From Paenibacillus sp. AN1007 (GTDB taxonomy: Bacteria; Bacillota; Bacilli; Paenibacillales; Paenibacillaceae): a DNA stretch of 64,000 bases. The first letter of the stretch is position 1. Every line of letters starts with the position of its first letter. Under the pieces are notes generated by a model that did no database searches, was not told where the DNA came from, and saw only the letters and a program-made list of their open reading frames with translations. A program made the translations under genes and the position numbers. Below, in pieces: positions 29,826 to 39,811 of the stretch. The DNA lies in assembly GCF_040702995.1 (NCBI RefSeq), contig NZ_CP159992.1:769501-833500 (forward strand), written 5' to 3'.

Positions 29826-29863
29826 TTATGCTGCGCGTGAAACGATAGTTGGTGCTGCAGGTT

Positions 29864-29922
29864 AAAACGATAAAATCCCCTTGTAAGAAAGGAGATGGAA
29901 GCTCTCTTTCCTTACAAGGGGA
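29864..29922 (-). terminator. Probable terminator of the gcvT-gcvPA-gcvPB operon
   Basis: TCCCCTTGTAAG pairs with CTTACAAGGGGA, and the inner AAAGGAGA/TCTCTTTC extends the stem imperfectly. On the minus strand it is followed by TTTTATCGTTTT. It lies about 140 bases after the gcvPB stop. The rest of 29826-30061 holds only a small CCACCCGGGTGG palindrome. Confidence 0.6.
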
Positions 29923-30061
29923 GTACATGGAGTAAACCCACTAAAGGATTTTAATATCACGTTGGCTATTTTTTACACTTGAACGGAGTCAGAGTCATGG
30001 AAAAACTTATAGTGAATCTATCCACCCGGGTGGGCTTGGTATAATCTCTCGTTCAAGTTGT

Positions 30062-31669
30062 TTAGCTGCAGGCGCAGTTTAATACAGGTTTACGTGCTGC
30101 GGTCGTTTCATCCAGACGAGTAACTGGTGTACCATAAGGAGCGTTAAGCACCAATTCAGGTGTTTCTTCCGCTTCTTTGGCAATGCGGATCATCGTATCA
30201 ATAAATCCGTCCAGCGTTTCCTTACTCTCGGTTTCAGTAGGCTCAATCATAATACACTCTTCCACATTAAGCGGGAAGTAGATTGTTGGCGGATGATAAC
30301 CAAAATCGAGCAGACGCTTTGCCACATCCAGCGTGCGCACACCATACTGTTTCAGGCCGCGGCCTGACATAACAAATTCATGTTTGCATACACCCGGATA
30401 CGGAATCTCGTAGTGAGGCGCCAGACGGGCCATCATATAGTTGGCATTCAGCACGGCGCATTCGGATACACGGCGCAAACCTTCCGGTCCATAGGTTCGA
30501 ATGTAGGCATAGGCACGTACCAGAATGCCGAAGTTTCCATAGTAGGCTTTCACGCGGCCGATGGATTGATCTCCTTCGTAATCCAGAGCGTACACACCTT
30601 GTTCATTCTGAACAACCATCGGTTTAGGCAGGAACGGGATCAGACGGCTTTTCACGCCGACAGGCCCGGCGCCTGGTCCGCCACCGCCGTGAGGGGTGCT
30701 CATCGTTTTGTGCAGGTTTAGATGTACAACATCAAATCCCATATCTCCGGGACGCGTAATGCCCATTATGGCATTGGAGTTGGCTCCGTCATAATACAGC
30801 AGGCCGCCAGCTTCGTGCACGATGGATGCAATCTCTTGAATATCCTTCTCGAACAAACCGAGTGTGTTCGGATTCGTCAGCATCAGAGCCGCGGTATCCG
30901 AACTAACGGCTGCACGCAGCGCTTCCAGATCGACCAAACCGTCTGCACGCGAAGGAATTGTCACCGTTTCGAATCCGGCAACGGCTGCACTCGCCGGATT
31001 GGTACCATGCGAGGAGTCAGGTACGATTACTTTCGTACGCAGTTCCCCGCGACTTTCGTGATAAGCCCGGATCATCATCAGCCCGGTCCATTCTCCGTGA
31101 GCTCCGGCAGCAGGCTGCAGCGTTACGGCATCCATACCTGTTAGACCTGCAAGATCATTTTGTAAGGTATAGAGCAGTTCAAGCGCACCTTGAAGGCTGG
31201 ATTCATGCTGATACGGATGTATTTTGGCAAAACCGCTGTATCGTGCTACATCTTCGTTAATCTTGGGATTGTATTTCATCGTACAGGAACCGAGCGGGTA
31301 AAATCCGTTATCTACCCCGAAGTTGCGGCGGGACAATGCAGTGTAGTGACGAATGACGTCAACTTCAAACACTTCGGGCAGGGCCGCCGCTTGGGAGCGA
31401 AGCATTTCCCGGGGAATCAGCGTATCAGCTTCCTGACGGGGAACATCACATTCAGGCAGGGAATAAGCCACGCGCCCAGGGCTGCTCAGCTCGAAAATCA
31501 ATGTCTGCTCGGGAGCGTCAGATGGCGTTGACGGCACGGCTTGGGAACTGCCCGTGCTTTCAGGAGCTTGTGAGTCCATGCCATTCTGATGATTCACTGC
31601 CTGACTTGTTTTAGGCGTTTCAGATAAGCCGCCGTCAGCCGCTGCTTTTGTGGTCGTATTTTGAGTCAC
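30062..31669 (-). CDS. gcvPB: Glycine dehydrogenase (decarboxylating) subunit 2
   Basis: A 535-residue PLP enzyme subunit of the split P-protein. The PLP lysine lies in [16 protein letters not shown]. With GcvPA it decarboxylates glycine and passes the aminomethyl group to the lipoyl arm of GcvH. The start codon overlaps the gcvPA stop in an ATGA, so coupling supports it. That gives an N-terminal extension of roughly 45 residues, rich in Ser, Thr, Gln and Pro, not found in the ~488-residue B. subtilis protein; an internal ATG (codon 31) could be an alternative. The C terminus ends in NCACS. Confidence 0.95.
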   Translation of the reverse strand: MTQNTTTKAAADGGLSETPKTSQAVNHQNGMDSQAPESTGSSQAVPSTPSDAPEQTLIFELSSPGRVAYSLPECDVPRQEADTLIPREMLRSQAAALPEVFEVDVIRHYTALSRRNFGVDNGFYPLGSCTMKYNPKINEDVARYSGFAKIHPYQHESSLQGALELLYTLQNDLAGLTGMDAVTLQPAAGAHGEWTGLMMIRAYHESRGELRTKVIVPDSSHGTNPASAAVAGFETVTIPSRADGLVDLEALRAAVSSDTAALMLTNPNTLGLFEKDIQEIASIVHEAGGLLYYDGANSNAIMGITRPGDMGFDVVHLNLHKTMSTPHGGGGPGAGPVGVKSRLIPFLPKPMVVQNEQGVYALDYEGDQSIGRVKAYYGNFGILVRAYAYIRTYGPEGLRRVSECAVLNANYMMARLAPHYEIPYPGVCKHEFVMSGRGLKQYGVRTLDVAKRLLDFGYHPPTIYFPLNVEECIMIEPTETESKETLDGFIDTMIRIAKEAEETPELVLNAPYGTPVTRLDETTAARKPVLNCACS

Positions 31670-33021
31670 AGTGATCCCTCCAATGCACGTGCGAATTCGT
31701 CAATCTCTTCTTTGCTGCGTCTTTCAGTAACCGCGATGAGCATATGTCCCGCAAGCTCCGGGTACTCTCGGCCCAGTTCATATCCTCCGATGAAGCCGGC
31801 CTTCAGCAGTTTCAGCTGGAGGGCATCCAGATCCAACCCTTCAGGAAGCTGAATGACGAATTCGTTAAAAGTAGGAGCAGTAAAAGTCAGGTTCACGCCT
31901 GGAATGGCTTTAAGCGTATTCCGTGCATAGTGACTCTTCTGCAGATTAAGATCGGCGACATCAATCATGCCCTGTCTCCCCATGGTGGACATATAGACCG
32001 AAGCACTGAGCGCCAGCAGCGCCTGGTTCGAGCAGATGTTGGATGTCGCCTTTTCGCGGCGGATATGCTGCTCGCGGGCCTGCAGTGTCAGGACGAAGCC
32101 GCGTTTGCCGTTACGGTCAGTCGTCTGGCCGACGATCCGGCCGGGAATCCGGCGCATGTGAGCCTGAGACACGGCGAAGTATCCGCAAGTCGGTCCGCCG
32201 AGCGAAGCGGCGATCCCAAGGGGCTGCGCATCGCCTACAACGATGTCGGCACCCAGCTTGCCTGGAGCTTCCAGCAAACCAAGCGACAGCGGGTTGGCGC
32301 TGACCACGAGCAGGCCTTTGTGCGCATGCACAAGGTCGGCGGCCATTTTTACATTTTCCACAGCACCGAAGAAGTTGGGACTCTGAATCATCACTGCAGC
32401 GGTATCATCCGAGATGGCTGCCTGCAGAGCATCCCAGTCCGTCACACCGTCCTTATAATCAATCTCGACAATCTCCAAGCTCAAGCCATGCGCATAAGCC
32501 TGCAGTACCTGACGGGATTCGGGATGAACGGTGCGGGATACGATCAGCTGTTTGCGGCGTGTGGCTGCTGCAGCCAGATTGCCTGCTTCTGCAAATGCCG
32601 TTGCACCGTCGTACATGCTGGCATTCGCCACGGCCATGCCTGTCAGCTCACAGATATAGGATTGAAATTCAAAGATCGCCTGCAGCTCTCCTTGACTGAT
32701 CTCGGGCTGATAAGGGGTATAGGCAGTGTAGAATTCTGATCGGGAAATGACATGGTTGATGACAGAAGGGATGTGATGGTCATAAATCCCTGCGCCAAGG
32801 AAACTGGCATGTGTCTCAAAGTTGGCATTGGAGCCAGCCTGCTTCGACATATGGCGTGTTAATGCGTATTCGTCCAGCTTGGAGGAGACAGGCAGCTCGC
32901 CCTGATAACGAATCTCTTGCGGGATATCCTTGAACAGATCTTCGAGCGTATCCACACCGATTGTGTCGAGCATCGCGCTCTGGTCCTGTTCAGTCATGGG
33001 AATGTAGCGGTGCTTGCTCAT
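31666..33021 (-). CDS. gcvPA: Glycine dehydrogenase (decarboxylating) subunit 1
   Basis: A 451-residue protein, family length (B. subtilis 448). It is the N-terminal half of the P-protein fold: [27 protein letters not shown] near residue 90, and a conserved [11 protein letters not shown] region. It forms the P-protein with GcvPB. Both ends overlap neighbours by 4 bases (ATGA), so gcvT, gcvPA and gcvPB are translated in series. Confidence 0.96.
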   Translation of the reverse strand: MSKHRYIPMTEQDQSAMLDTIGVDTLEDLFKDIPQEIRYQGELPVSSKLDEYALTRHMSKQAGSNANFETHASFLGAGIYDHHIPSVINHVISRSEFYTAYTPYQPEISQGELQAIFEFQSYICELTGMAVANASMYDGATAFAEAGNLAAAATRRKQLIVSRTVHPESRQVLQAYAHGLSLEIVEIDYKDGVTDWDALQAAISDDTAAVMIQSPNFFGAVENVKMAADLVHAHKGLLVVSANPLSLGLLEAPGKLGADIVVGDAQPLGIAASLGGPTCGYFAVSQAHMRRIPGRIVGQTTDRNGKRGFVLTLQAREQHIRREKATSNICSNQALLALSASVYMSTMGRQGMIDVADLNLQKSHYARNTLKAIPGVNLTFTAPTFNEFVIQLPEGLDLDALQLKLLKAGFIGGYELGREYPELAGHMLIAVTERRSKEEIDEFARALEGSL

Positions 33022-34160
33022 GCTTGTTCAGCTCCTTGGATGGGGGTCTTTGACGGACGCGGCCGTTTATGAAAAGGGGTTCTGACGACCTCGGCTTTGA
33101 GCTTCTTGCCGCGAATCTCGATTTCCAGTGGTGTACCGAGTACAGCATATTTGCTGTCAATCAAGGCGAGGCCGAGATTACGCTTCAATGTTGGTGACTG
33201 CGTGCCGGTTGTGACTTCGCCAATCTGTATCCCATCGGCATAGATCGGATAGTGCGGCCTCGGGATACCGCGTTCCAGCACCTCAATGCCAACCAGCTTG
33301 CGGGCAGGACCGTCCTTTTTCTGCTGTAACAAAGCTTCATGTCCGGTAAAAGGCCCGGTCTCAAGTTTCACAAACATGCCTAAACCAGCCTCGAGTGGAG
33401 AGATCGTTGGAGACAGCTCCTGACCATACAATGGCAGCTTGGCTTCAAAACGCAGCGTATCACGTGCGCCCAGACCGGCCGGGATTAATCCCGAATCAGC
33501 ACCTGCTTCCATCAGCCCGTTCCAGATGACAGCAGCCTGTTCAGCTTTGACATACAGTTCAAACCCATCTTCACCGGTATATCCAGTGCGTGACAGCAGC
33601 AGTTTGACTCCGCATACCTCGGCATTTTGGATAAAGCGGAACGGTTCAATGGAGTTTGCATCTGTATTTGTGCCTGTAACCTTGCTTATAATCTCGGCGG
33701 ACAGTGGACCTTGAAGTGCCAGCAGGGCCGTTTGCTCCGAATCATTAGTCATGTTCACACCAGGAACGATATGTTCCTGCAGCCATGCCCAATCCTTGTC
33801 GATATTGGAGGCATTAACAACCAGCATGTAGTGCTTCTCTGCGAGTTTATAGATAAGCAGGTCATCTACGACACCGCCATCCGGATAACACATCAAGGTA
33901 TACTGTGCCTGACCTGGTACAATTGCAGTCACATCATTCGTCATCATGCTTTGTAAAAAGGCTTCTGCCTGTTCGCCGGTTACAGTGAATTCGCCCATAT
34001 GGGACACATCAAACAGACCGGCACGCTCACGCACTGCCTCATGCTCTTTCTGAATGCCGCTGAACTGCACCGGCAGTTCCCAGCCTCCAAAATCAATGCA
34101 GCGTACACCTTCATACTGCGCATATAGGGGGAACAGTGGGGTTCTCAACAAATCGGACAT
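33018..34160 (-). CDS. gcvT: Glycine cleavage system T-protein (aminomethyltransferase)
   Basis: A 380-residue tetrahydrofolate-dependent aminomethyltransferase. It releases ammonia and makes 5,10-methylene-THF from the aminomethyl-lipoyl GcvH. Typical segments are [11 protein letters not shown] near residue 50, [14 protein letters not shown] in the middle, and [21 protein letters not shown] near the end. It is the first gene of the operon, directly below the glycine riboswitch, so expression should rise with glycine. Confidence 0.97.
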   Translation of the reverse strand: MSDLLRTPLFPLYAQYEGVRCIDFGGWELPVQFSGIQKEHEAVRERAGLFDVSHMGEFTVTGEQAEAFLQSMMTNDVTAIVPGQAQYTLMCYPDGGVVDDLLIYKLAEKHYMLVVNASNIDKDWAWLQEHIVPGVNMTNDSEQTALLALQGPLSAEIISKVTGTNTDANSIEPFRFIQNAEVCGVKLLLSRTGYTGEDGFELYVKAEQAAVIWNGLMEAGADSGLIPAGLGARDTLRFEAKLPLYGQELSPTISPLEAGLGMFVKLETGPFTGHEALLQQKKDGPARKLVGIEVLERGIPRPHYPIYADGIQIGEVTTGTQSPTLKRNLGLALIDSKYAVLGTPLEIEIRGKKLKAEVVRTPFHKRPRPSKTPIQGAEQA

Positions 34161-34342
34161 CTAATCACCTCGTCATAGGCCGCATTCGGGCCGAGTATCG
34201 TGAAATGTACGTAAGTATTTGATCCATAGATTATGAAAAAAACGGCCAAGGCAGTCGATTCTTGCTTCCTGTGTTTCTTTTTTGGGGAAAAAGGAAAAGG
34301 ACAGGCCAAAGAACCGGCATGCCTTATAGCACGCTGTATTCT
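34161..34342 (-). promoter_or_regulatory. Expression-platform region between riboswitch and gcvT
   Basis: About 180 bases of leader. On the minus strand there is a T7 run (34235-34241) after GGCCG, a possible terminator tract, but I could not find a convincing stem by eye. The mode of control is therefore open. Confidence 0.4.
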
Positions 34343-34565
34343 TAGGCTCTGTCCCTTGTACCTGAGAGTTACCCCGCCGTGTATTCAGGCAGGTTTCCCC
34401 TTGGGTGATCATAACGTCCATACCGGACGATTAGATGCTCTCCAGAGTTGCGTCCTGTAAAAGTCCTTTTGCCTGAGAGATTCACCTCCGCTTGTCGGCA
34501 GGTTTACTCCTTCGGCGCCGCTTTGTGTACATCCCCGAAACGGGCGTACAGGCAGTCTCTCCCTT
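34343..34565 (-). promoter_or_regulatory. Tandem glycine riboswitch
   Basis: Read on the minus strand. Aptamer 1 (about 34450-34565) begins GGGAGAGACTG and contains GCCGAAGGAGTAAACC and GAATCTCTCAGGCAAAAGGA. Aptamer 2 (about 34343-34446) begins GGAGAGCATC and contains CACCCAAGGGGAAACC and AACTCTCAGGTACAAGGGAC. These are the conserved strands of both glycine aptamers in the usual tandem order, joined by a short linker. It should bind glycine and switch on gcvT-gcvPA-gcvPB. Confidence 0.95.
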
Positions 34566-34618
34566 TACATTCATCCGCGGTTCGTACGTAGTTCTAATGG
34601 ACTTCAGTTGCTCCTTTC

Positions 34619-34648
34619 ATTAAAACGTGAATCTGATGGCGATGTCAA
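34619..34648 (-). promoter_or_regulatory. SigA promoter of the gcv operon
   Basis: Minus strand TTGACA (34643-34648), 18 bases, TTTAAT (34619-34624). Transcription would start about 45 bases before the first glycine aptamer. Confidence 0.7.
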
Positions 34649-34920
34649 GAACAATATCATGCAATTTATTTCAAATACGAATATTTTATATTGAGAATAA
34701 CTTAATGTTCGTTTATTTTAGAAGAGTGCGCTTACTATGTTAATATTCACCATTATATGTAGAAAGAGTGCTGCTTTGTTACAAGAGTTAAGGCAAGGAT
34801 TTCAAATAAATTGTGAGCTATCTTGACATTTGAATCCGAAATATCTTACGCTGTTGTTTGGGGAAAAGGTGAAGGTCAAAGATCGCATGCACTCATTAAT
34901 GAAAAGCGAGGCGGATATCG

Positions 34921-35310
34921 ATGAGCGAATTAAGAAGTGATTTCCTTTACAGTGAAGAGCACGAATGGGTGCAGACCGTAGGGGAGGATACCGTACGTAT
35001 CGGCATTACCGAGTTCGCGCAGCATCAGCTGGGTGATATTGTGTTTGTTGAACTGCCTGATCTTGAAGCGAATGTTAAAGCAGAAGACAGCATCGGTACC
35101 ATTGAATCGGTAAAAACAGTGTCAGACCTGTTTTCGCCAGTCAGCGGTACAATTATTGCAGTCAATGAAGCACTGCAGGACTCGCCTGAACTGGTAAACA
35201 GCTCTCCTTATGAAGAAGGCTGGATGATTGAAATTCGTGTTGATGGCGATGTATCCGCTGCTTTATCTGGACTGCTGAATTCAGATGCATACCGTAAACA
35301 CATCGAGTAG
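34921..35310 (+). CDS. gcvH: Glycine cleavage system H-protein
   Basis: A 129-residue lipoyl carrier with the lipoylation site Lys65 in ESVKTVSDL. It shuttles the aminomethyl group between the P, T and L proteins. It is divergent from gcvT-gcvPA-gcvPB, across the riboswitch leader, so it is not under that riboswitch. A TTGACA box at 34823-34828 lies upstream but with a poor -10. The ribosome site AAAGCGAGGCG is moderate. Its own terminator follows. Confidence 0.96.
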   Translation: MSELRSDFLYSEEHEWVQTVGEDTVRIGITEFAQHQLGDIVFVELPDLEANVKAEDSIGTIESVKTVSDLFSPVSGTIIAVNEALQDSPELVNSSPYEEGWMIEIRVDGDVSAALSGLLNSDAYRKHIE

Positions 35311-35392
35311 AAGATGAGTTTTTATTGAATTGGTTTGTTTGTACTTATTAACATATACGTCATCACATAATCATAGAAAGAGTTGTTCTCCA

Positions 35393-35429
35393 GACCTGCG
35401 TAAGCTGTTCAGCTTATGCAGGTTTTTTA
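35393..35429 (+). terminator. Terminator of gcvH
   Basis: ACCTGCGTAAGCT and AGCTTATGCAGGT pair over 13 bp (one G-U pair) with a GTTC loop, followed by T6. Confidence 0.9.
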
Positions 35430-35596
35430 GTGTTTTTTCGGGTGGATCGGGAGGGGAATCCAGCAGCAGCTGCTTAGATTCAGAATGAAATAACGGTAAC
35501 AGAAGAAGCAATTATGTCTCTTTGTGAGCTGTATATGAACAAAAACATTAGCAGTTAAACCCTTACATATCAAAGGTTTAAACAGATATTCCAAAA

Positions 35597-35610
35597 TAAA
35601 AACGATTACA
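35597..35610. promoter_or_regulatory. cre site candidate upstream of mtlA
   Basis: TAAAAACGATTACA matches the CcpA consensus TGWAANCGNTNWCA at 13 of 14 positions. It lies about 50 bases above the proposed -35 box. A 6-base inverted repeat TAAACC/GGTTTA (about 35555-35581) nearby could belong to the MtlR site. Confidence 0.6.
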
Positions 35611-35660
35611 TAATCTAATGCTGTCATCATTGTTCATGACGAAAGTACGCTTTCATTTGA

Positions 35661-35689
35661 TTGAACAGGAGAGGTTTCTCGCTTAGGAT
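35661..35689 (+). promoter_or_regulatory. Possible mtlA promoter
   Basis: TTGAAC, 17 bases, TAGGAT. Both boxes match at 4 of 6, as expected for a promoter that needs an activator such as MtlR. Confidence 0.4.
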
Positions 35690-35753
35690 TACAGCAGGGA
35701 TAAGTGATAGCCCTTTCATATGAATAACGACTTGATTCAAGGAGGATATACCA

Positions 35754-37199
35754 ATGAGCAATTTGGACCAAACGTCCAATTCCAAAGGTGGGTTACGTGT
35801 CGGCGTGCAGCGTTTTGGACGATTCCTGAGCGGCATGGTCATGCCTAATATGGGAGCGTTTATCGCTTGGGGATTAATTACTGCCATGTTTATTAAAACA
35901 GGATGGTTCCCAAATGAGACATTAGAGCAGCTTGTAGGCCCCATGATTAATTATTTGCTGCCGCTCTTGATCGGTTACACCGGAGGTACAATGGTGCATG
36001 GAACACGGGGCGGGGTCGTCGGGGCGATTATGACCATCGGTGTAATTGTGGGTAGTGACATTCCAATGTTTCTCGGGGCCATGATTGCGGGGCCATTCGG
36101 GGCATGGGTGATCAAGAAGTTCGACAAATCGGTTGAGGGCAGAATTAGAGCCGGCTTTGAAATGCTGGTCAACAATTTCTCGGCAGGAATCATCGGCGGT
36201 ATCTTAGGCATCATCGCTTTGTTAGGTATCGGACCTGCCGTGGAGGCGATCAGTAAAGTATTGTCTGCAGGCGTACAAGGTTTGATGAATCTGGGCATGC
36301 TGCCGCTGGTCAATCTGATCATCGAACCGGGTAAAGTGCTGTTCCTGAATAATGCGATTAACCATGGAATTCTGACACCGATCGCTACGGATCAGGCCAG
36401 AGAATTAGGTCAGTCAGTGCTTTACATGCTGGAGTCTAATCCAGGACCGGGGCTGGGGATTTTGCTGGCATACTGCTTCTTCGGACGCGGCATGGCAAGG
36501 TCATCTGCACCTGGTGCGGTAGTGATTCATTTCTTCGGCGGGATTCACGAAATTTATTTTCCATACATCCTGATGAGGCCGATTCTGATTTTGGCTGCCA
36601 TCGCTGGAGGTGTAGCGGGTACATTAACTTTTATGCTGACAGGAGCAGGCTTGGTATCGGCACCTTCGCCGGGAAGTATCATCGCTTATTTCCTTTTGAC
36701 ACCAAAAGGGGGGTACATCCCGATGCTCGCAGGGGTTATCGTGGCAGCCCTTGTTTCCTTCCTGATCGCATCGCTGCTGCTCAAAACGGGCAAACAGAAG
36801 GATGAAGATCTGGATGCGGCATCCAGCCGGATGAAAGACATGAAGAGTCAAGGAAATACAGCAAATGCGGCCATTACATCGGGTAACCGTGAAGCGGACA
36901 CAGCAGCAGCTTCGACTGTAAAAACGGATGTGAGCAAGATTGTTTTCTCCTGTGACGCCGGAATGGGTTCAAGTGCGATGGGGGCTTCGATTCTTCGCAA
37001 AAAGATGAAAGCCGAAGGCATCGACGTTACCGTAATCAATACGGCGATCAGTGAAATTCCACAGGATGCAGATGTTGTTATTACACAAAAAACATTAACA
37101 GATCGAGCGCGTACAGTTGCGCCGAATGCAGAGCATATATCCATTGACAACTTCCTAAAAAGCCCGGAATACGATGCGCTTGTTGAACGTTTGAAGTAA
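35754..37199 (+). CDS. mtlA: PTS mannitol permease EIICB
   Basis: A 481-residue permease with the membrane EIIC domain (about 15-345: RFLSGMVMPNMGAFIAWG, and FGGIHEIYFPYILMRP with the GIHE motif) and an EIIB domain (about 390-481) with phospho-Cys400 in FSCDAGMGSS. The EIIA domain is a separate protein (mtlF) encoded two genes later. It imports mannitol as mannitol 1-phosphate. The ribosome site is AAGGAGGATATACC. It is the first gene of mtlA-mtlR-mtlF-mtlD. Confidence 0.96.
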   Translation: MSNLDQTSNSKGGLRVGVQRFGRFLSGMVMPNMGAFIAWGLITAMFIKTGWFPNETLEQLVGPMINYLLPLLIGYTGGTMVHGTRGGVVGAIMTIGVIVGSDIPMFLGAMIAGPFGAWVIKKFDKSVEGRIRAGFEMLVNNFSAGIIGGILGIIALLGIGPAVEAISKVLSAGVQGLMNLGMLPLVNLIIEPGKVLFLNNAINHGILTPIATDQARELGQSVLYMLESNPGPGLGILLAYCFFGRGMARSSAPGAVVIHFFGGIHEIYFPYILMRPILILAAIAGGVAGTLTFMLTGAGLVSAPSPGSIIAYFLLTPKGGYIPMLAGVIVAALVSFLIASLLLKTGKQKDEDLDAASSRMKDMKSQGNTANAAITSGNREADTAAASTVKTDVSKIVFSCDAGMGSSAMGASILRKKMKAEGIDVTVINTAISEIPQDADVVITQKTLTDRARTVAPNAEHISIDNFLKSPEYDALVERLK

Positions 37200-37266
37200 G
37201 CAGGAAACAACCTGCAATCCAGCTTCAAACCGGGCCAGCCGTTTTCCAAGAGCCGGAGGCTGAGAC

Positions 37267-39375
37267 ATGAGTATTACCAAAAGACAACGTGAAATTGTGG
37301 AATTCCTGCTGGAACATCCCCATGAGGTCACAGCCGGCGAAATCGCCGTTGAAGTAAAAGTGAGCACCCGTACGGTTCATCGTGAGCTGTTAATGATTGA
37401 GCAGTGGCTTGAACCGCTCGGAATGCGATTGGAAAAAAAGTCGGGAACCGGAATCCGTATTGATTCCGGTTCAGATGACCTCAGTACACTGCGTCAGCAG
37501 CTGGAAGGTCATGAATATATAGAATTTACGCCGGAGGAGCGTAAGCTCTTCATGCTCTGCATCCTGCTGGATGAGGCCGAGCCGGTCAAGCTGCTGGCAC
37601 TAGCTTCCGATCTGAAAGTGACTGTGTCCACGGTCACCAATGATCTGGATGATCTGGAGTCACGCATACAGCAGGCAGGGTTGAGGCTTGTTCGAAGGCG
37701 AGGGTACGGCGTCAAAATTACCGGAAGTGAAGCGATTTATCGCAGAGCCATTGCAGCACTTGCGATAGAAGTTCTGGATGAGTCGGACCTTTTTGGCAGA
37801 CAGCCTGATCAAAGCAGCTCCATTGTTAACCAGAAGCTTCTCAGCATGATTGGTCACGGTGATGTGCTTACGATTGAGAATGCCTTATGGCAGCCGGATA
37901 TTGAATGGCTCGAGAAGATACCTGAACGGCAGTATATGAAGCTGCTCATCCAGTTATCAGCAGCGGTCGTTCGCATTCGTAAAGGTTTTAGTATAGGACG
38001 CTCCTTGTCAGGACCAAGAATGAATGCAGCTGCTGGTCAATCGGCGGAGCAGGTTGAACCGCGAGTACCTGGTTTTATGGCTTCCCGTTTGTGCAGCGTA
38101 TTATCCTCGCAGCTTGAAGTGTCGTTCTCCGAGGAGGAGCAGGCTTATTTTCATCAATTACTGGTGGACACGGAGCAGCTGCTTCATTCTTCGCGTCTGC
38201 TGCCGATTGATGATCTGATTTTGATGGACAGAGTGCATTCACTTATAGATCAGATGCAGGAAAGAACAGATTATGCCTTCCAAGAGGATCGCTTACTTCG
38301 AGAAGGATTGATTGCACATATGGTGCCTGTGATGGAAAGGCTTGAGGGACATCAGGTCATTCGTAATCCGCTGCTGCAGCAGATTCGCAAAGATTATGAC
38401 CTTCTTTTCGAACAAGTCAAAAAGTCAGTGCTGCAGGCCTGGCCCGGAGCAGATGTTCCGGATGAAGAGATCGGTTTTCTCGTCATGCATTTTGGGGCAT
38501 CGATCGAACGGCTGCGTGCTTTAAAGCAGGAAATCCGGGCGATTATCGTGTGCAGCAGCGGCATTGGTTCCTCGCGCATGCTGTCCAGCCGGCTGTCCAA
38601 AGAGTTTCCCGAAATCCGGATTATAGACAGCGTCTCTTGGTACGAAGCTGCTCGAATGCCAGCCGAAGAATACGATCTTGTTCTATCCACCGTCGATTTG
38701 CCAATGGAGGAAGAGCAGTATTATAAGGTCAGTCCGCTTCTGACTGCAGAAGAGAGTGAACGGCTCCGGCATTTTATTAAGACAAGAACATTACGGCGAC
38801 AGCATCACAAAGCGCATGCTGGCAGGAGGAACGAGACAGCGGAGCGTTATTCGGACTCTGACGGCATGGAAGCGACACTGCTTGAAATCGTGCGTATTAT
38901 TGGTCAATTTCAGGTGTATGCACTGGACAATGCTCATCTTGATTTTGCCCAAAGTGTGCTTGCCATGTGTACGTCTGCTCATCGATCGGGTGTATTGAAA
39001 GACCCAGGAGAGGTTGCCAAGCTGCTTGAGGTGCGTGAGGCGATGGGAAGTCAGAAGATCCCCGGTACTCGGCTGGCCCTGTTTCATACACGGAGTGAGA
39101 GCATCTACAGGCCATCCATCCATCTGTTCCAGCTGGAGGAACCGCTGCTTCGGACCATGGATGATCCGGAGGGAGTGAGCGAAGTACTGCTGATGCTTGG
39201 TCCAAAGGCATTGTCGAAGGAAAGTCTGGAGGTTCTCAGCGAGATTAGCGCACTGCTGCTGCAGGAAGAGATGGTTTCGCTGCTGGGCAGGGGAAACAGG
39301 GATGATATCATTCACTACCTGTCTCGGGAACTGGTTGGATTTTATCGCAGTAAAAATGAAATGGGAGGGCAATAA
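37267..39375 (+). CDS. mtlR: Mannitol operon activator with PRD, EIIB-like and EIIA-like domains
   Basis: A 702-residue regulator (B. subtilis MtlR about 694). In order: helix-turn-helix (about 5-60), second HTH (about 85-155), PRD1 and PRD2 (about 185-400), EIIB-like domain with Cys429 in IVCSSGIGSS, and EIIA-like domain (about 540-702) with His607 in ALFHTRS. PTS phosphorylation of these sites tunes it: HPr at PRD2 activates, the mannitol EIIs inactivate. It lies between mtlA and mtlF, the order known from Geobacillus, so it controls its own operon. Confidence 0.94.
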   Translation: MSITKRQREIVEFLLEHPHEVTAGEIAVEVKVSTRTVHRELLMIEQWLEPLGMRLEKKSGTGIRIDSGSDDLSTLRQQLEGHEYIEFTPEERKLFMLCILLDEAEPVKLLALASDLKVTVSTVTNDLDDLESRIQQAGLRLVRRRGYGVKITGSEAIYRRAIAALAIEVLDESDLFGRQPDQSSSIVNQKLLSMIGHGDVLTIENALWQPDIEWLEKIPERQYMKLLIQLSAAVVRIRKGFSIGRSLSGPRMNAAAGQSAEQVEPRVPGFMASRLCSVLSSQLEVSFSEEEQAYFHQLLVDTEQLLHSSRLLPIDDLILMDRVHSLIDQMQERTDYAFQEDRLLREGLIAHMVPVMERLEGHQVIRNPLLQQIRKDYDLLFEQVKKSVLQAWPGADVPDEEIGFLVMHFGASIERLRALKQEIRAIIVCSSGIGSSRMLSSRLSKEFPEIRIIDSVSWYEAARMPAEEYDLVLSTVDLPMEEEQYYKVSPLLTAEESERLRHFIKTRTLRRQHHKAHAGRRNETAERYSDSDGMEATLLEIVRIIGQFQVYALDNAHLDFAQSVLAMCTSAHRSGVLKDPGEVAKLLEVREAMGSQKIPGTRLALFHTRSESIYRPSIHLFQLEEPLLRTMDDPEGVSEVLLMLGPKALSKESLEVLSEISALLLQEEMVSLLGRGNRDDIIHYLSRELVGFYRSKNEMGGQ

Positions 39376-39376
39376 G

Positions 39377-39811
39377 ATGAGTATGTTAACAACAGACAAA
39401 GTCATCATGAACGCGACGGCTCAGGATAAATACGAGGCAATTCGCATGGCAGGACAGATGTTGAAGGATGCTGGACATATTACGGCAGAGTATATTGACA
39501 AAATGCTGGAGCGTGAAGAGATTGTATCCACTTATGTTGGTAACGGACTCGCCATTCCTCACGGTACGAAAGAGTCCAAAGCTTTCATTCTCTCTACCGG
39601 AATATCGGTGATTCAGTTCCCGCAGGGGGTTGATTTTGGAGAGGAAAAAGCATATATGGTGATCGGTATCGCAGCTCAAGGCGGAGAACACATGGAGATC
39701 CTGACGAGTATTGCGGTGATCTGTGCCGAAGAAGAAAATATGGAAGCGCTGCGTCATGCAAAAACAGCATCAGAAGTCATTACGATTCTGGAAAGTGAAA
39801 TGGAGTTATGA
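39377..39811 (+). CDS. mtlF: PTS mannitol-specific EIIA
   Basis: A 144-residue EIIA (B. subtilis MtlF 143) with phospho-His62 in GLAIPHGT. It passes phosphate from HPr to the EIIB domain of MtlA. ATG at 39377 lies just after the mtlR stop with GGGAGGGC upstream; the same frame extends back into mtlR but is not used. Its stop overlaps the mtlD start by 4 bases (ATGA). Confidence 0.96.
   Translation: MSMLTTDKVIMNATAQDKYEAIRMAGQMLKDAGHITAEYIDKMLEREEIVSTYVGNGLAIPHGTKESKAFILSTGISVIQFPQGVDFGEEKAYMVIGIAAQGGEHMEILTSIAVICAEEENMEALRHAKTASEVITILESEMEL

Noticed and set aside
30380..32739. Long plus-strand frames opposite gcvPB and gcvPA
   Set aside because: They are antisense shadows of well-conserved glycine decarboxylase genes, with no ribosome sites or motifs.
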